Positions 37,296 through 47,252 of a stretch of 64,000 bases of DNA are shown in pieces (position 1 is the stretch's first letter; each line of letters opens with the position of its first letter). The position numbers and the translations under genes are program-made. The DNA comes from Rickettsiales bacterium (GTDB lineage Bacteria > Pseudomonadota > Alphaproteobacteria > Rickettsiales > UBA998), in assembly GCA_028279475.1 (NCBI GenBank), contig JANQNR010000010.1:1-64000 (forward strand). Reading direction: 5' to 3'. The notes beneath the pieces are model-generated. The model saw only the letters and a list, made by a program, of their open reading frames with translations, had not been told where the DNA came from and did not search any database.

Positions 37296-38225
37296 CTAAC
37301 TACCGGATTGAGCAAACATAGTTGGCTCAAATGCTTCCCCACGGAACATAACCATGTCACGCTCGCTATCCTCATCCAGCAATCGCTGGCATATCGTCAC
37401 CACATCATCGGGCGGCATATCATCCAGCAAAACACAGCTTTGCCGTAACTTGGGAATATAGGCTTCCATACCAGGCAGCACCAACGGATCATGCGCCACC
37501 ATATGGGGAATACGTGCCAACGCCAGATGCACGGTCTCCTTATTCACATCAACCAGAATAATCCCCAGCGCATCTCTGTCAATGCGGCCAATCGTATCGT
37601 CACTGCGAAGGTTTCGTTGCACCACGCTACCGACGTGGCGCAAGACTTCATCAATATTGGCCTTACCTGAAGCAAGCATCTCGTCATCATCTTCCAACCG
37701 CAGATAGACAAAACAGGCATCCACGTCTTTGCCTTCTAACAGGGATTCTGCCAGCTGAATGTTTTTCCGCATGGTTTCCTGATTGGGCAGACCTGTCGTA
37801 TCGTCTAACTTCGCCTGCTCTTTGAATCCCTGGCTCAGAGTTCTGGCCAGCGTTTTTTGCTCTTCTCGCAGGGTCTCCCTGCTAACGACCAGTCGAAACA
37901 TATGGTTGCGATCCTGTGCTACGGTGCGGATGATAGTGAATTCTACCGGTATATCCGTGCCATCCTGGTGCTGTAACACAATCTTATGAAATTTTGACAG
38001 CACCTCAGCCAGATCCCTGGCGTCTCCCTCATATTCAATTTCTTCCTTCAGGAGGTTTGCCGTCGTTTTCGCCAATATATCCTGCAACGCAATACCTTCC
38101 GGCATGACGTCATACCCTAGCAGCGCACATAGATGCTGGTTTGCGCCAGCTATGGTGAGACTGCCTGCTTCATTATTCTGGGTGACTATCATCACCCCTT
38201 CATCTTTGCGCGATGACAAGCTCAT
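37296..38225 (-). CDS. PAS protein with degenerate GGDEF domain
   Basis: 309 residues. An N-terminal PAS-like sensor (~10-125, NQHLCALLGYDVMP and QDGTDIPVEFTIIR), a short helical linker, and a domain with the GGDEF family fold beginning DDTTGLPNQETM; the GGDEF loop is replaced by GRIDRDALGI, so it should not make cyclic di-GMP. It may act as a sensor or bind GTP or effector. It is on the same strand as the phoR-like kinase 60 bp upstream, and an EAL protein with a similarly degenerate GGDEF occurs at 55.6 kb. Confidence 0.7.
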   Translation of the reverse strand: MSLSSRKDEGVMIVTQNNEAGSLTIAGANQHLCALLGYDVMPEGIALQDILAKTTANLLKEEIEYEGDARDLAEVLSKFHKIVLQHQDGTDIPVEFTIIRTVAQDRNHMFRLVVSRETLREEQKTLARTLSQGFKEQAKLDDTTGLPNQETMRKNIQLAESLLEGKDVDACFVYLRLEDDDEMLASGKANIDEVLRHVGSVVQRNLRSDDTIGRIDRDALGIILVDVNKETVHLALARIPHMVAHDPLVLPGMEAYIPKLRQSCVLLDDMPPDDVVTICQRLLDEDSERDMVMFRGEAFEPTMFAQSGS

Positions 38226-38285
38226 AAAATATAGAATAGCGTTAAATAGTTAATTTTCTATTCCAGATTTGAATGAGAGATAAGA

Positions 38286-39692
38286 TTATATAATGTCGTC
38301 AAAAATCGGCAAATAGACCGTAAAACAGGAACCCTCACCTTCGGTCGAAGTAATGGCAATCGCTCCACGGTGACGCGTCAAAATTCCTTTGACGATTGCC
38401 AATCCAAGTCCTGTACCACCTACCTCACGGGTGCGAGCGGAATCCACACGGTAAAATCGCTCAGTCAGCCGCGCCACATGCTCTTTGGCAATCCCTTCCC
38501 CTTGATCTCTTACCGAGAACATAACCACTCGGGAATGATTGCGCATATTCTGATCCGGTGGCAATTCCGTTGTCACCTTGACCATCACGCGCACTTCTGT
38601 AGCAGCATTCCCATATTTGATGGCATTGCCGATCAGATTATGAACAATCTGCGCCAATTCATTACGATCACCCCGCACTTCAGGTACGGGATCATGAATA
38701 CTCGTAATGATAGTCATATCCTTTTCACGCGCTGGCAACTCGAAGTATTTGACTTCCGTGTCAATCACACTCGCCAGATTCACTGCGTCTGTTGGCGGCG
38801 TATGCGCATTCATTTCGATTTTTGATAATGATAGCAGATCATTAATCAGCTGACGCATCCGATCCGCCTGCTCTGCCATAATACCAAGAAATTCATCAAT
38901 GGCTTTATCGTCGTCACGCGCCGGTCCACGAATGGTTTCGATCATACCACTGATGCTGGCTAACGGCGTACGAATTTCATGACTGGCGTTTGCCACAAAA
39001 TCTGCCCGCATCTGCTCCACGCTTTTAAGTTCGGTGATGTCATTCATGGTAATCACGATACTGATCCCACCCGTCGATGTAATCGGAAACCGCTCGATAA
39101 TCGCCAGAAAATCCCGCATCACCGGCTCATTCAGGCGGAATTCCACTTCTCGGCAGCGCATGTCTTCCATCACACCTTCCAACGCCTCAGCCAGTGTCTT
39201 GCTGGGAATCACTTCCGACAATGGTAATTTTGCCAGATTCTGCCCAAAAATAGCGCGTGCCGCTCGGTTCGTTCGAACAATGCGCTGGTCATCACCGAGC
39301 ATAATCAAAATATCCGGCAACGTATCCACCAGAATTTCACGCTCACGGATGATGGTCTGCATCTCCTGCTTACGCCGCTCCCACAAGCCACGAAGACTTT
39401 CCAGCGCCTCTGACAATTCAAACATCATACTAATCAATGTCAGGTTTGGTGGGTCAACCTTGCGATCTGCCGCCATCGCCCGCACATAATCCGTCAGCGA
39501 AGCCATGTTTTTCAAAAACGGGTAGACCAGCAATACTGTCCCAAAAAGAATCAGTGTATACCCGACCAAAAAAGCGGTGATCTCCAGCTGACCGATAATA
39601 GCCATGGTTGCCAATACCAGTAACGGTGATAACGACACGAGCGCCACCGTTTTCAGGAGAATGGAAAACGGGAGATGCGACCTCGGAGACAT
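38286..39692 (-). CDS. PhoR-like sensor histidine kinase
   Basis: 468 residues: two N-terminal membrane helices (~12-35 and 40-60), a PAS domain (~120-220), HisKA with phospho-acceptor His238 in FVANASHEIRTPLA, and an HATPase domain with NLIGNAIKYGN, DQGEGI and GGTGLGLAIVKG. Domain layout is that of phosphate-sensing PhoR, but no response regulator, pst or phoU gene is adjacent, so the signal is not certain. It is 1 bp from hldE (which lies upstream), likely in the same transcript. Confidence 0.85.
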   Translation of the reverse strand: MSPRSHLPFSILLKTVALVSLSPLLVLATMAIIGQLEITAFLVGYTLILFGTVLLVYPFLKNMASLTDYVRAMAADRKVDPPNLTLISMMFELSEALESLRGLWERRKQEMQTIIREREILVDTLPDILIMLGDDQRIVRTNRAARAIFGQNLAKLPLSEVIPSKTLAEALEGVMEDMRCREVEFRLNEPVMRDFLAIIERFPITSTGGISIVITMNDITELKSVEQMRADFVANASHEIRTPLASISGMIETIRGPARDDDKAIDEFLGIMAEQADRMRQLINDLLSLSKIEMNAHTPPTDAVNLASVIDTEVKYFELPAREKDMTIITSIHDPVPEVRGDRNELAQIVHNLIGNAIKYGNAATEVRVMVKVTTELPPDQNMRNHSRVVMFSVRDQGEGIAKEHVARLTERFYRVDSARTREVGGTGLGLAIVKGILTRHRGAIAITSTEGEGSCFTVYLPIFDDII

Positions 39693-39693
39693 G

Positions 39694-41175
39694 CTATAAG
39701 ACCCCTTCGCGAATCTTCTGCACTGTATTGGTTGTGCTATAGCCGTCTACCAATGGAATACGCACAACCTTGCCACCATAGCTTTCTACGAAATCCCTGC
39801 CGACAATTTGATCCAGTTCGTAATCTTCGCCTTTCATCAACACATCCGGGCATAACTCTTCCAAGAGTGCTTCCGGTGTATCCTCACGGAAAATCACCAC
39901 CATATCCACGACTGAAATCGCCGCCAGTAACAGCGCCCGATCCATCTCCGTATTCACCGGACGAGCATCCCCTTTGAGACGACGCACCGATGCATCGCTG
40001 TTAATTGCTATGACCAGACGATCACATTGCTCCTTACAATGGCTGAGTGACGCAATATGTCCGGCATGGACAATATCAAAACAGCCATTGGTGAAGCCAA
40101 CACCAAGGCCACGCGCTTTCCATGCCTGCACTTGTTCCTGTGCCGCTGCACGGGAAAGAATCTTGCTACGCCCGGTAGTGATATGCGCCGTATGGATCGC
40201 TGTTTTCAAGTCGGTACGATGAATGGTCGCCGTCCCCAATTTCCCAACCACAATACCAGCCGCATGGTTGGCAAGCCGTGCCGCTTCTTCCAATGATGCG
40301 CCGGCAACAGTGGCAGTCGCCACTGTCGCAATCACCGTATCCCCGGCACCGGAGACATCAAATACATCCCGCGCCCTCGCCTTAATCCGGCTTTGCAGCC
40401 CATCAGCATTTACCAACATCATACCTTTTGCACCGAGTGTCACCAATACATGCCCAATCGCATACTCCTGACACCACTCCGCCGCGACATCCGCCATGTC
40501 CTGTTCGGAAGCAAGAGGAGCACGGTGAAGCTTCTCCATTTCCTGCTCGTTCGGACTCAACAGGGTCGCCCCTCGATATAACGAAATATCCCATTGCTTC
40601 GGATCAACAAAAACAGGCTTGCCGTTATCATGTGCAATAGTAATCAATCTCCGAATAACATCTGGTGTTAGGGCACCTTTGGCATAATCAGAAAGGATCA
40701 AAGCATCATAGGCATGCACATGTTGCCGGCATTGCGTAAGCAATACCTCATAGATGTCCTCCGCTGGAAGGCTGGTATCTTCATCATCGGCACGCAATAA
40801 TTGCTGCGCACCGGCGATATAGCGTGTTTTCAGTGTAGAACGCCGTCCAGCTTCCGTCGCCGGATGATACTCGGCTAATGGCTCGGCATCAACCAATGCC
40901 TGTATTTCCTGCCCGGTCGCGTCATCACCCTGCACCGACACCAACCCGGCTTTTACGCCCAACGCTGACAAATTACGCAGCACATTGCCCGCCCCACCCA
41001 ACATACGGGTTTCATGCGTACTTCGCAGTACCGGCACCGGCGCTTCCGGAGAAATACGCCGAGTTTCACCATACACAAACCGGTCCAACATAACATCCCC
41101 GACCACCAGCGCCGATACCTGATCAAAGCGCTCAATGATCGCAAGCAAACCGTCAGTCCCGGACGGAGCACCCAT
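39694..41175 (-). CDS. hldE: Bifunctional heptose-7-phosphate kinase / heptose-1-phosphate adenylyltransferase
   Basis: Two steps in ADP-heptose supply for lipopolysaccharide. The N-terminal ribokinase-like domain (~1-320) has GGAGNVLRNLSALG, DYAKGALTP and the GAGDTVIA catalytic motif; the C-terminal domain (~355-493) has GFTNGCFDIVHAGHI, the HxGH nucleotidyltransferase motif. 493 residues, fused as in E. coli. Presence implies a heptose-containing LPS core, unlike heptose-lacking obligate intracellular Rickettsiales. Downstream of pgi by 9 bp. Confidence 0.95.
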   Translation of the reverse strand: MGAPSGTDGLLAIIERFDQVSALVVGDVMLDRFVYGETRRISPEAPVPVLRSTHETRMLGGAGNVLRNLSALGVKAGLVSVQGDDATGQEIQALVDAEPLAEYHPATEAGRRSTLKTRYIAGAQQLLRADDEDTSLPAEDIYEVLLTQCRQHVHAYDALILSDYAKGALTPDVIRRLITIAHDNGKPVFVDPKQWDISLYRGATLLSPNEQEMEKLHRAPLASEQDMADVAAEWCQEYAIGHVLVTLGAKGMMLVNADGLQSRIKARARDVFDVSGAGDTVIATVATATVAGASLEEAARLANHAAGIVVGKLGTATIHRTDLKTAIHTAHITTGRSKILSRAAAQEQVQAWKARGLGVGFTNGCFDIVHAGHIASLSHCKEQCDRLVIAINSDASVRRLKGDARPVNTEMDRALLLAAISVVDMVVIFREDTPEALLEELCPDVLMKGEDYELDQIVGRDFVESYGGKVVRIPLVDGYSTTNTVQKIREGVL

Positions 41176-41184
41176 GATGCCTGA

Positions 41185-42471
41185 TTACCCCTGATTCAGC
41201 ACGTGCTTGGCACGCACCTTACTGTCTTCCACGGCAGGCTGGTCAAACGCATCAACACCAATAATTTCAGCAATAAGCACGGTCTCCAGCATGAAATACA
41301 TCAGTAATGCGCCCAGGTGGAACGCATCGACGACCGGCAGGTGAATGGTCTGGACGGGACGACGATAGGCCTGAAGCGAACCGATGGTTCCTTGCTGGAA
41401 GGCATCCAACACGTTGCCGATTGCCTGTCCGCCCAGATACCCAAGACCAGATAATTCTGCCAGGTTTTCCGGTATTCGTACGCCATTACCGGCATGATCC
41501 GTCGTAATTACGGTAAAGAATTTATCATCCGGCCCGTCCAGCAACAATTGCAACATACTGTGCTGATCGACCGTGCCGAGCGCTGCCAACGGGGTAATAC
41601 CTTTTCCATCTTTCCCCAGACTTTCGCTAATCAGTTGCCGGCACCAGGACGCCGTTGCCTCCAGACGGTCGATATATGGCATGATGGTGCGAATGGAACG
41701 CCCCCCTGCAAGCTGACGACAATTATACAATGCTCCCAGCAACGGCTGGTTTACATGTACGTCTGCACTAAGGGTATGCTGCAACATGGCGTTTACCCCA
41801 TCTCGGAATGCACCAACATCAACGCCTGTGCACGCAGCCGGCGTCAGGCCAATATTAGAAATGCACGACCAGCGCCCTCCCAGATCAGGATGGTGCTCAT
41901 AGAGCGGCATGTTATAATGTTTCGCCAGTTTTGTCAGGGCGGAATCCTTTGGCTCCGTCACCGCATAACAACGCTCGGCGATACCGGCAGCACCGATTTC
42001 CGACTCCAGCCACTCCAGCACACTTAATACCTGTGACAGTGTTTCCAGCGTACCGCCGGACTTGCTGACAAACAGCCAAGAGGTGGTTGATGTATTCAGC
42101 GTTGCCTGAAAATCAGCAAAACTGGCGGGATCCGGATTGTCCATAATATGCAGTTGACACCCTTGGCCAACACCAGCGATGGCGGTCAACGCCTCGGCAC
42201 CCAGACTTGAGCCTCCGATACCCACCAATACCACCGTATCCGACTGTGCGCGGATTTTATCGGCCAGCATGGTAATCTCCTCCAGATCGTCCCGTTGCTC
42301 TGGAATACGCAAAAGCGGGATCCCGTTGCCATAAAGTCGCTTCAACCCATCCAGCGCCGCTGACGCCGCCGCCTGGTCAAATCCTTCATCCTTTTCCGGC
42401 TCCCACCAGTCAAGCGTCAGCGGGCTGCTCTGTGCAGCATCGCTGCCGGACTGAAATGCGGTATTATTCAT
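41185..42471 (-). CDS. pgi: Glucose-6-phosphate isomerase, short form
   Basis: Interconverts glucose-6-P and fructose-6-P. Recognised by VLVGIGGSSLGAEAL, the FVSKSGGTLETL phosphosugar-binding loop, DLGGRWSCISNIGL and the later PAVEDSKVRAK with the catalytic Lys. 428 residues, shorter than the ~550 of E. coli but similar to other short bacterial forms. Its start overlaps the end of the M16 gene by eight bases. Followed by hldE, giving a sugar-phosphate pair feeding LPS precursors. Confidence 0.93.
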   Translation of the reverse strand: MNNTAFQSGSDAAQSSPLTLDWWEPEKDEGFDQAAASAALDGLKRLYGNGIPLLRIPEQRDDLEEITMLADKIRAQSDTVVLVGIGGSSLGAEALTAIAGVGQGCQLHIMDNPDPASFADFQATLNTSTTSWLFVSKSGGTLETLSQVLSVLEWLESEIGAAGIAERCYAVTEPKDSALTKLAKHYNMPLYEHHPDLGGRWSCISNIGLTPAACTGVDVGAFRDGVNAMLQHTLSADVHVNQPLLGALYNCRQLAGGRSIRTIMPYIDRLEATASWCRQLISESLGKDGKGITPLAALGTVDQHSMLQLLLDGPDDKFFTVITTDHAGNGVRIPENLAELSGLGYLGGQAIGNVLDAFQQGTIGSLQAYRRPVQTIHLPVVDAFHLGALLMYFMLETVLIAEIIGVDAFDQPAVEDSKVRAKHVLNQG

Positions 42472-43771
42472 CGTACTCTCCTGTCATAATAATAAGCTCT
42501 TCTTTTGTATCAAATAAACGCCGTGCCACGACATTGATCTGCGCGTGGGTGACACCATTAATATATTCGTTACGTTTTTCAAGATAATCTTTGCCTAACT
42601 GGTAACGCTGCATCACATTCAAATATCGCACCAACTCGGTATTGGAGTCGGTATTCAATGGAAAAGCACCCGTTAAATAGCGCTGCGCCTCTTGCAGTGC
42701 GTTTTCACTAATTCCATCATTTACAATAGCATCCAGCGTATCGTGAACGATCTGAATCGCTTGTTGTGCCGATGCGTTTTTGGTAGAAAAATCAATACTG
42801 AACCAGTGCGCATGATCCAATATGGCAAGATCGGAACCAATCGCATAGGTCAACCCCTGTTCCTTGCGCACGGCCTTCCCCAATCGTGACGACAGGCTGC
42901 CACCCCCAACAATATGATTGAGCACGAACGCAGCATAAAAATCTTCGTCCGAACGCCCGATACCCTGCATGACAATGCGTACTGGGGTTTGCGGCGTGAC
43001 CATTTTCTCAATAATCGGCTGAGGCCGCATATGTAAATCAGCATTTCCTACAACTGCATCACCTTCTACAATCACCAATTCCGGCACATTTCCCAAATAC
43101 TGCGCTAACAATCCTGACAGCGTTTCTGCATTCACATCACCGGCGACCGATACAATAAACCGGTTTTTTGCTATGACCGACTCCATAAATGTCTGCATGT
43201 CATCGCGGGTAATCGCTGTGATGCTCTCATCTGTCCCAAGTGACGGGCGGCCGTAAGGATGGCCGGGGAATGCTTCCTGATAAAACCGTGTTGATAGGCG
43301 ATGGGAGGGACGTTCCCACAATCGCTCCAACGTTGCCAGATGTTCGGCGCGTATGCGCTGCATATCTGGCACGTCAAAGCGCGGCTGCATCAGCATCAAT
43401 CCCAATAACTCAAATGCCTTGTCACGATGTTCGCTTAAGGCTTCCATACGAATGACCAACGCATCCCGACCGGCACTGACGGACAGGTCAATTGCATAAA
43501 AATCTAGCTCTTCCTGAAATGCACCATCACGGTAGTCGCCAGCCCCTTCCGTCAGCATCGCCGCCGTTAGATGCGCCAATCCTTCCCTGCCTTTCGGGTC
43601 ATAGGCACTGCCACTGTTGCGAATTTCCATTTGCAGAGAGAAAATCGGCAGGCTGGTATCTTCAATCAGCCATGCATGAAGACCATCTGCTTTAACTTCC
43701 TGTACTTCCAGCGCCTGCGCTGGCATCCAGGCCAGCACCAGTATCACGAAAAAACCAACACACCGGCTCAT
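42464..43771 (-). CDS. M16 family peptidase-like protein lacking the zinc motif
   Basis: 435 residues with a signal peptide (~1-20, VILVLAWMPAQA). It has the M16 fold (TSLPIFSLQMEIRNSGSAYD, later HIVGGGSLSSRLGKAVRKEQ) but where active members have HxxEH it reads GLAHLTAAMLTEG, so it cannot bind zinc normally. Its upstream partner, overlapping by four bases, has the intact motif. Such active/inactive pairs work as heterodimers, as in mitochondrial processing peptidase. Periplasmic. Confidence 0.85.
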   Translation of the reverse strand: MSRCVGFFVILVLAWMPAQALEVQEVKADGLHAWLIEDTSLPIFSLQMEIRNSGSAYDPKGREGLAHLTAAMLTEGAGDYRDGAFQEELDFYAIDLSVSAGRDALVIRMEALSEHRDKAFELLGLMLMQPRFDVPDMQRIRAEHLATLERLWERPSHRLSTRFYQEAFPGHPYGRPSLGTDESITAITRDDMQTFMESVIAKNRFIVSVAGDVNAETLSGLLAQYLGNVPELVIVEGDAVVGNADLHMRPQPIIEKMVTPQTPVRIVMQGIGRSDEDFYAAFVLNHIVGGGSLSSRLGKAVRKEQGLTYAIGSDLAILDHAHWFSIDFSTKNASAQQAIQIVHDTLDAIVNDGISENALQEAQRYLTGAFPLNTDSNTELVRYLNVMQRYQLGKDYLEKRNEYINGVTHAQINVVARRLFDTKEELIIMTGEYDE

Positions 43772-45123
43772 GATTTTGGCTCCTGCGGCATCAGATACCC
43801 GGTGACATTTCTTGTATTTAGCAATTGCTGCCGAACAGCCTGATGTATCGCTTCTTCATTCACACTTGCCACCAACTCTTCCCAGCGATTGAACCATTCC
43901 GGCTCCAGTCCGATCATTACCAACTGCCCCAAAATGAACGCCATTCCCTGCACGCTGTCACGGGCAAAAATGCTGGACGCCTTCAACTGGTTGCGGGTAC
44001 GTTCCATGGCGCGCGCATCGATCGGCACCTCGAGAAACTCGGTCAACGATTGTTCATACGCGGCAACCAGCGCGTCCGGCGCCACCCCCTCCACCGGGGT
44101 CAGCACCACGCTCAACGTCGCCTCACCAAGACTGAACGGTGAATAATACACTTGCACATTGGTGGCTAGCTTCTGCTCTTTTACCAACGAACGATACAGC
44201 ATCCCCGTGCGAGCATTGCCCAATAATTCTTCAGCAAAAAGCAGCGCCATCGATACCGATACCTGCGCATCACTTCCCAGACTACTCACCGCGTAGCGTC
44301 GAACAATCCGTGGTGCCGTCACATTCTCATGATACAACGTGAGTTGATGATCGGCACGGCGCGGCGGCTCACTGACCCAACTGCGCTCCGGTTTTTCTAC
44401 CGCCTCCCAGCTGCCATAATGCAACTGCGCCAGTGACAATCCCTCCTCCTGCGTGACATCTCCGACAATCATCAGCACCGCATTGGAAGGTGCATAATAC
44501 TGCTTGAAAAACGCCATTGCAGCGGCTTCATTCAATTGTGCCATTTCATGCGCCCAACCAATGATTGGACGGCCGTAAGGATGATGGCGGAACAGAGCGG
44601 CATTGATGGCCTCTGACAATAAGGCAGGCGGGCTGACATCGGTACGCAAGCGGCGTTCTTCCAGAATTACATCGCGTTCTGCGTCATAACTGTCAGCAGG
44701 TGGCGCCAAATGTATCATACGATCGGCTTCCAACTCCATCACCGTGGCCAGATGCTGCTTTGCCACCGTCACGTAATAGCCGGTCATATCAGCACTGGTA
44801 AAGGCATTATACTGCCCGCCCAACTGCTCAATACGCCGTGCATATTCGCCATCGGGCACCTTCGGCGTACCCTTGAAGAACATGTGTTCCAGATAATGCG
44901 CCACCCCGGAATCGCCGAGTGGGTCGTCTGCCGCACCTGCATAAAACAACAGCGTATGCGAAACCACTGGCGCCCGGTGCATCGGCACAACAATCACCCG
45001 CAGACCATTATCCAGCGTACGATCCGTGAATTGTAGTGGTTCCGACGCACGTAGTGATGCCGGCAACAAGGCAGCAAGCAGAATAACCATACCACATGCG
45101 ATTAGCCGTGATGGACGCATCAA
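43768..45123 (-). CDS. M16 zinc peptidase, catalytic partner
   Basis: 451 residues with signal peptide (~1-27). The zinc motif HYLEH is at residues 76-80, followed by MFFKGTPKVPDGEYARRIEQ, and the distal Glu in VMELEADRM. It lies between the DUF3035 lipoprotein (upstream, 4-base overlap) and the inactive M16 protein (downstream, 4-base overlap), the conserved order in Alphaproteobacteria. Substrates in the periplasm are unknown; a role in envelope protein turnover is likely. Confidence 0.92.
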   Translation of the reverse strand: MMRPSRLIACGMVILLAALLPASLRASEPLQFTDRTLDNGLRVIVVPMHRAPVVSHTLLFYAGAADDPLGDSGVAHYLEHMFFKGTPKVPDGEYARRIEQLGGQYNAFTSADMTGYYVTVAKQHLATVMELEADRMIHLAPPADSYDAERDVILEERRLRTDVSPPALLSEAINAALFRHHPYGRPIIGWAHEMAQLNEAAAMAFFKQYYAPSNAVLMIVGDVTQEEGLSLAQLHYGSWEAVEKPERSWVSEPPRRADHQLTLYHENVTAPRIVRRYAVSSLGSDAQVSVSMALLFAEELLGNARTGMLYRSLVKEQKLATNVQVYYSPFSLGEATLSVVLTPVEGVAPDALVAAYEQSLTEFLEVPIDARAMERTRNQLKASSIFARDSVQGMAFILGQLVMIGLEPEWFNRWEELVASVNEEAIHQAVRQQLLNTRNVTGYLMPQEPKS

Positions 45124-45722
45124 AACCAGGCATCCAGGATGGATTCGTTTTCCGTAATCGTTGGCACCTCACCTTCATTGGCTGCCTTGCCGGCCTTCTG
45201 ATTATCCAGCAGGCGCTCGCGCTCTTTGACCGCATCTACCACCGGTTCCTGCGCTTTGTACGGCTCACGTAAGGAATCTAACAGACTGTCAGACTCCGCC
45301 TCCAGCGCCCGCGATTCCTGACGTAGCGTTTCCCGGATAGTACCATCAGCCTGATTCACACCGATGCGCCCCAGTAACCGCTCTTCCCCCGGTGTTGGCA
45401 ACGCACTGGCTCCCACCGGTGCCACAGACGTATCATCACTACCGGCGGCTTTCACTGCCTCTTCACTATAGCGCTCCAGATAATTCCCCTGTCCGGCTCC
45501 AAACAGCAGGGAACGGGCTTCCTGATGACGATCCTGTGTTACCGCCTTCGCCCGCGCTTCCTCCGGTGGGTACAGGTAAAACTCCGGCGGCACGGTTAGC
45601 GGCGGACGCGACACCACACGAAACTCATCCGGTGCCGCTCGATTCAATCCCAGTGTCTCCCGCACTTCACCACCGGTGCACGCGGTACAAAACATTGCCA
45701 ATGCGCATATGATATATCTCAT
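45120..45722 (-). CDS. DUF3035 lipoprotein (BamF-like)
   Basis: 200 residues from ATG 45722 (MRYIICALAMFCTACTGG), which gives a short lipoprotein signal with Cys after TA; an upstream ATG at 45788 adds 22 residues and spoils the signal. TLGLNRAAPDEFRVVSRPPL and FYLYPPEE are the DUF3035 signature. In Caulobacter and relatives a DUF3035 lipoprotein (BamF) is tied to the BAM complex; that role is transferred by family. First gene of the M16-pgi-hldE run. Confidence 0.85.
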   Translation of the reverse strand: MRYIICALAMFCTACTGGEVRETLGLNRAAPDEFRVVSRPPLTVPPEFYLYPPEEARAKAVTQDRHQEARSLLFGAGQGNYLERYSEEAVKAAGSDDTSVAPVGASALPTPGEERLLGRIGVNQADGTIRETLRQESRALEAESDSLLDSLREPYKAQEPVVDAVKERERLLDNQKAGKAANEGEVPTITENESILDAWF

Positions 45723-45853
45723 AACAGGTAACATAAAAGAAACGTGCACGAAATCAAGAAGACATCGCTGGAATAAATACCGAATCATTTTGACAGATGA
45801 CGCACCGTAGCGATACAGTTTTACTTTGTAATATTTATAAACAGGGTGTCTTT

Positions 45854-46819
45854 ATGCTGATCGAACTGCTGCAATTATTTGGTGGACTGGCCGTACTGGT
45901 GCTCGGCGCGGATGTGATGATACGCGGTTCCGTTGCACTGGCCAAAAATTTTGGCGTACCCACCCTCGTCGTCGGCCTGACGATTGTGGCGCTCGGCACA
46001 TCCGCACCGGAGATGGTGGTGAGCGTACAAGCCGTACTGAACGGCCTGCCGGACATTTCAATTGGCAATATCGTCGGCAGTAACGTCACCAATGTTTTAC
46101 TGGTGTTAGGCATCACGGCGCTGATCTTTCCCATTGATGTGGAAGCCAAGGTGTTGAAACGCGATACACCATGGATGATGTTCGCCACCATCCTGTTCGC
46201 TGCCTTTATGTTTAATGGCATGATCGAACGCCCCCATGCGGCAGCATTGCTGGCACTGATTTTCTTCTATCTGATCTACCTGTTCAACAATGTCAAAAAG
46301 GGCGCAGATGCCGATCTGGTTGAAGAGTTGGAAGAAGAAACCGACGTCGAGTGGCCGACTTGGAAAGCATTCGGAGCGATCGTGGTTGGTATTGCCGCCA
46401 TGATTATCGGTTCCGATCAAATGGTCATCGGCGCGTCCGAACTGGCCCGTTCACTGGGTGTTACCGAGGCGATGATTGGCCTGACGATTGTGGCGTTCGG
46501 CACCTCCGCGCCGGAATTGATGGCCTGTGTCGTCGCGGCGTACCGCAAACATTCCGACATCGCCATTGGCAATATTATCGGCTCGAACCTGTTTAATGTC
46601 GCCACGATTACCGGCGTGGCCGGGCTGGTACATCCGATTGCCGTTAATCCATCCTTCCTCGACTATGACGTCTGGCTGCTGTTGCTGGTGTCCATGGTGC
46701 TGGTAGCCTTCATGCTGACCGGTCGTAAAATCTGCCGTACTGAGGGTGCTTTGCTGGCCATCGGCTATGTCGCCTACACGCTGTGGCAGGTGCAACAGGG
46801 CACGGGGGGTGGTGCATAA
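45854..46819 (+). CDS. Calcium/sodium antiporter, YrbG family
   Basis: CaCA-type exchanger of the inner membrane with ~10 helices. The two alpha repeats are plain: GLTIVALGTSAPEMVVSVQA with IGNIVGSNVTNVLLVLG, and GLTIVAFGTSAPELMACVVA with IGNIIGSNLFNVATITG. A charged central loop (DADLVEELEEETDVEW) separates them. Start at 45854 is chosen because homologues begin at the first helix; an earlier ATG at 45797 adds 19 unlikely residues. 321 residues. Divergent from the DUF3035 gene. Confidence 0.92.
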   Translation: MLIELLQLFGGLAVLVLGADVMIRGSVALAKNFGVPTLVVGLTIVALGTSAPEMVVSVQAVLNGLPDISIGNIVGSNVTNVLLVLGITALIFPIDVEAKVLKRDTPWMMFATILFAAFMFNGMIERPHAAALLALIFFYLIYLFNNVKKGADADLVEELEEETDVEWPTWKAFGAIVVGIAAMIIGSDQMVIGASELARSLGVTEAMIGLTIVAFGTSAPELMACVVAAYRKHSDIAIGNIIGSNLFNVATITGVAGLVHPIAVNPSFLDYDVWLLLLVSMVLVAFMLTGRKICRTEGALLAIGYVAYTLWQVQQGTGGGA

Positions 46820-46827
46820 TTTACAAG

Positions 46828-46905
46828 TGTCATGCCGTCGCATGACGGCATCCGGCCAGACCCCGTCACCCGCTGCGCTAGCGCGGCGAGTTCGACGGAG
46901 TGACA
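46828..46905. repeat. Intergenic palindromic repeat, type F (copy 2, opposite orientation)
   Basis: ATGCCGTCGCATGACGGCAT, then CCGGCCAGACCCCGTCACC, GCTGCGCTAGCGCGGC and TCGACGGAGTGACA. The first ~47 bases are the reverse complement of the repeat at 2558-2624 with few changes; this copy has a longer second hairpin. It lies just after the antiporter stop. Confidence 0.8.
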
Positions 46906-46923
46906 TTTTCCTAACTTTCACAC

Positions 46924-46970
46924 AAAAAAAATGATTGCTACCGAACCAGAGGTTCTAAGTGGCAATCATT
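46924..46970 (-). terminator. Rho-independent terminator of the 46986-47252 gene
   Basis: On the minus strand AATGATTGC and GCAATCATT pair, with an inner GAACC/GGTTC stem, followed by a run of eight to nine T. Clear intrinsic terminator 16 bp after the stop. Confidence 0.85.
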
Positions 46971-46985
46971 ATCGACGATCAGGAT

Positions 46986-47252
46986 TTACGATCCGTGCTC
47001 GTGGTCAGCTAAGAAATCATGATAATCGACGCCTGAGGGACAGGTGTCACCGTCATTATTCCCTAGCGTTGATTTAAGGGTCGCAATTACCTCATCGCTA
47101 GAGGCAGTGACCGGATCTAGACCTAGTTCCCAACAAGTCACTTTCCAAACCAGGTAGAAATCACCGGTTTTTCTAACCACCTCCACGGAATTAGCTGTAC
47201 TTGCTAATCCAATTGCAGCTCGGACTTGAACAACTTCCTGTTCAGGTGTCAT
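46986..47252 (-). CDS. Hypothetical protein, 88 residues
   Basis: Not recognised. Acidic, with an N-terminal helical region (TPEQEVVQVRAAIGLASTAN), a middle strand-like DFYLVWKVTCWELGL, and an acidic tail containing a Cys and the ending YHDFLADHEHGS. No signal or membrane helix. Its own terminator follows, so it is a single-gene unit. The role is unknown. Confidence 0.6.
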   Translation of the reverse strand: MTPEQEVVQVRAAIGLASTANSVEVVRKTGDFYLVWKVTCWELGLDPVTASSDEVIATLKSTLGNNDGDTCPSGVDYHDFLADHEHGS

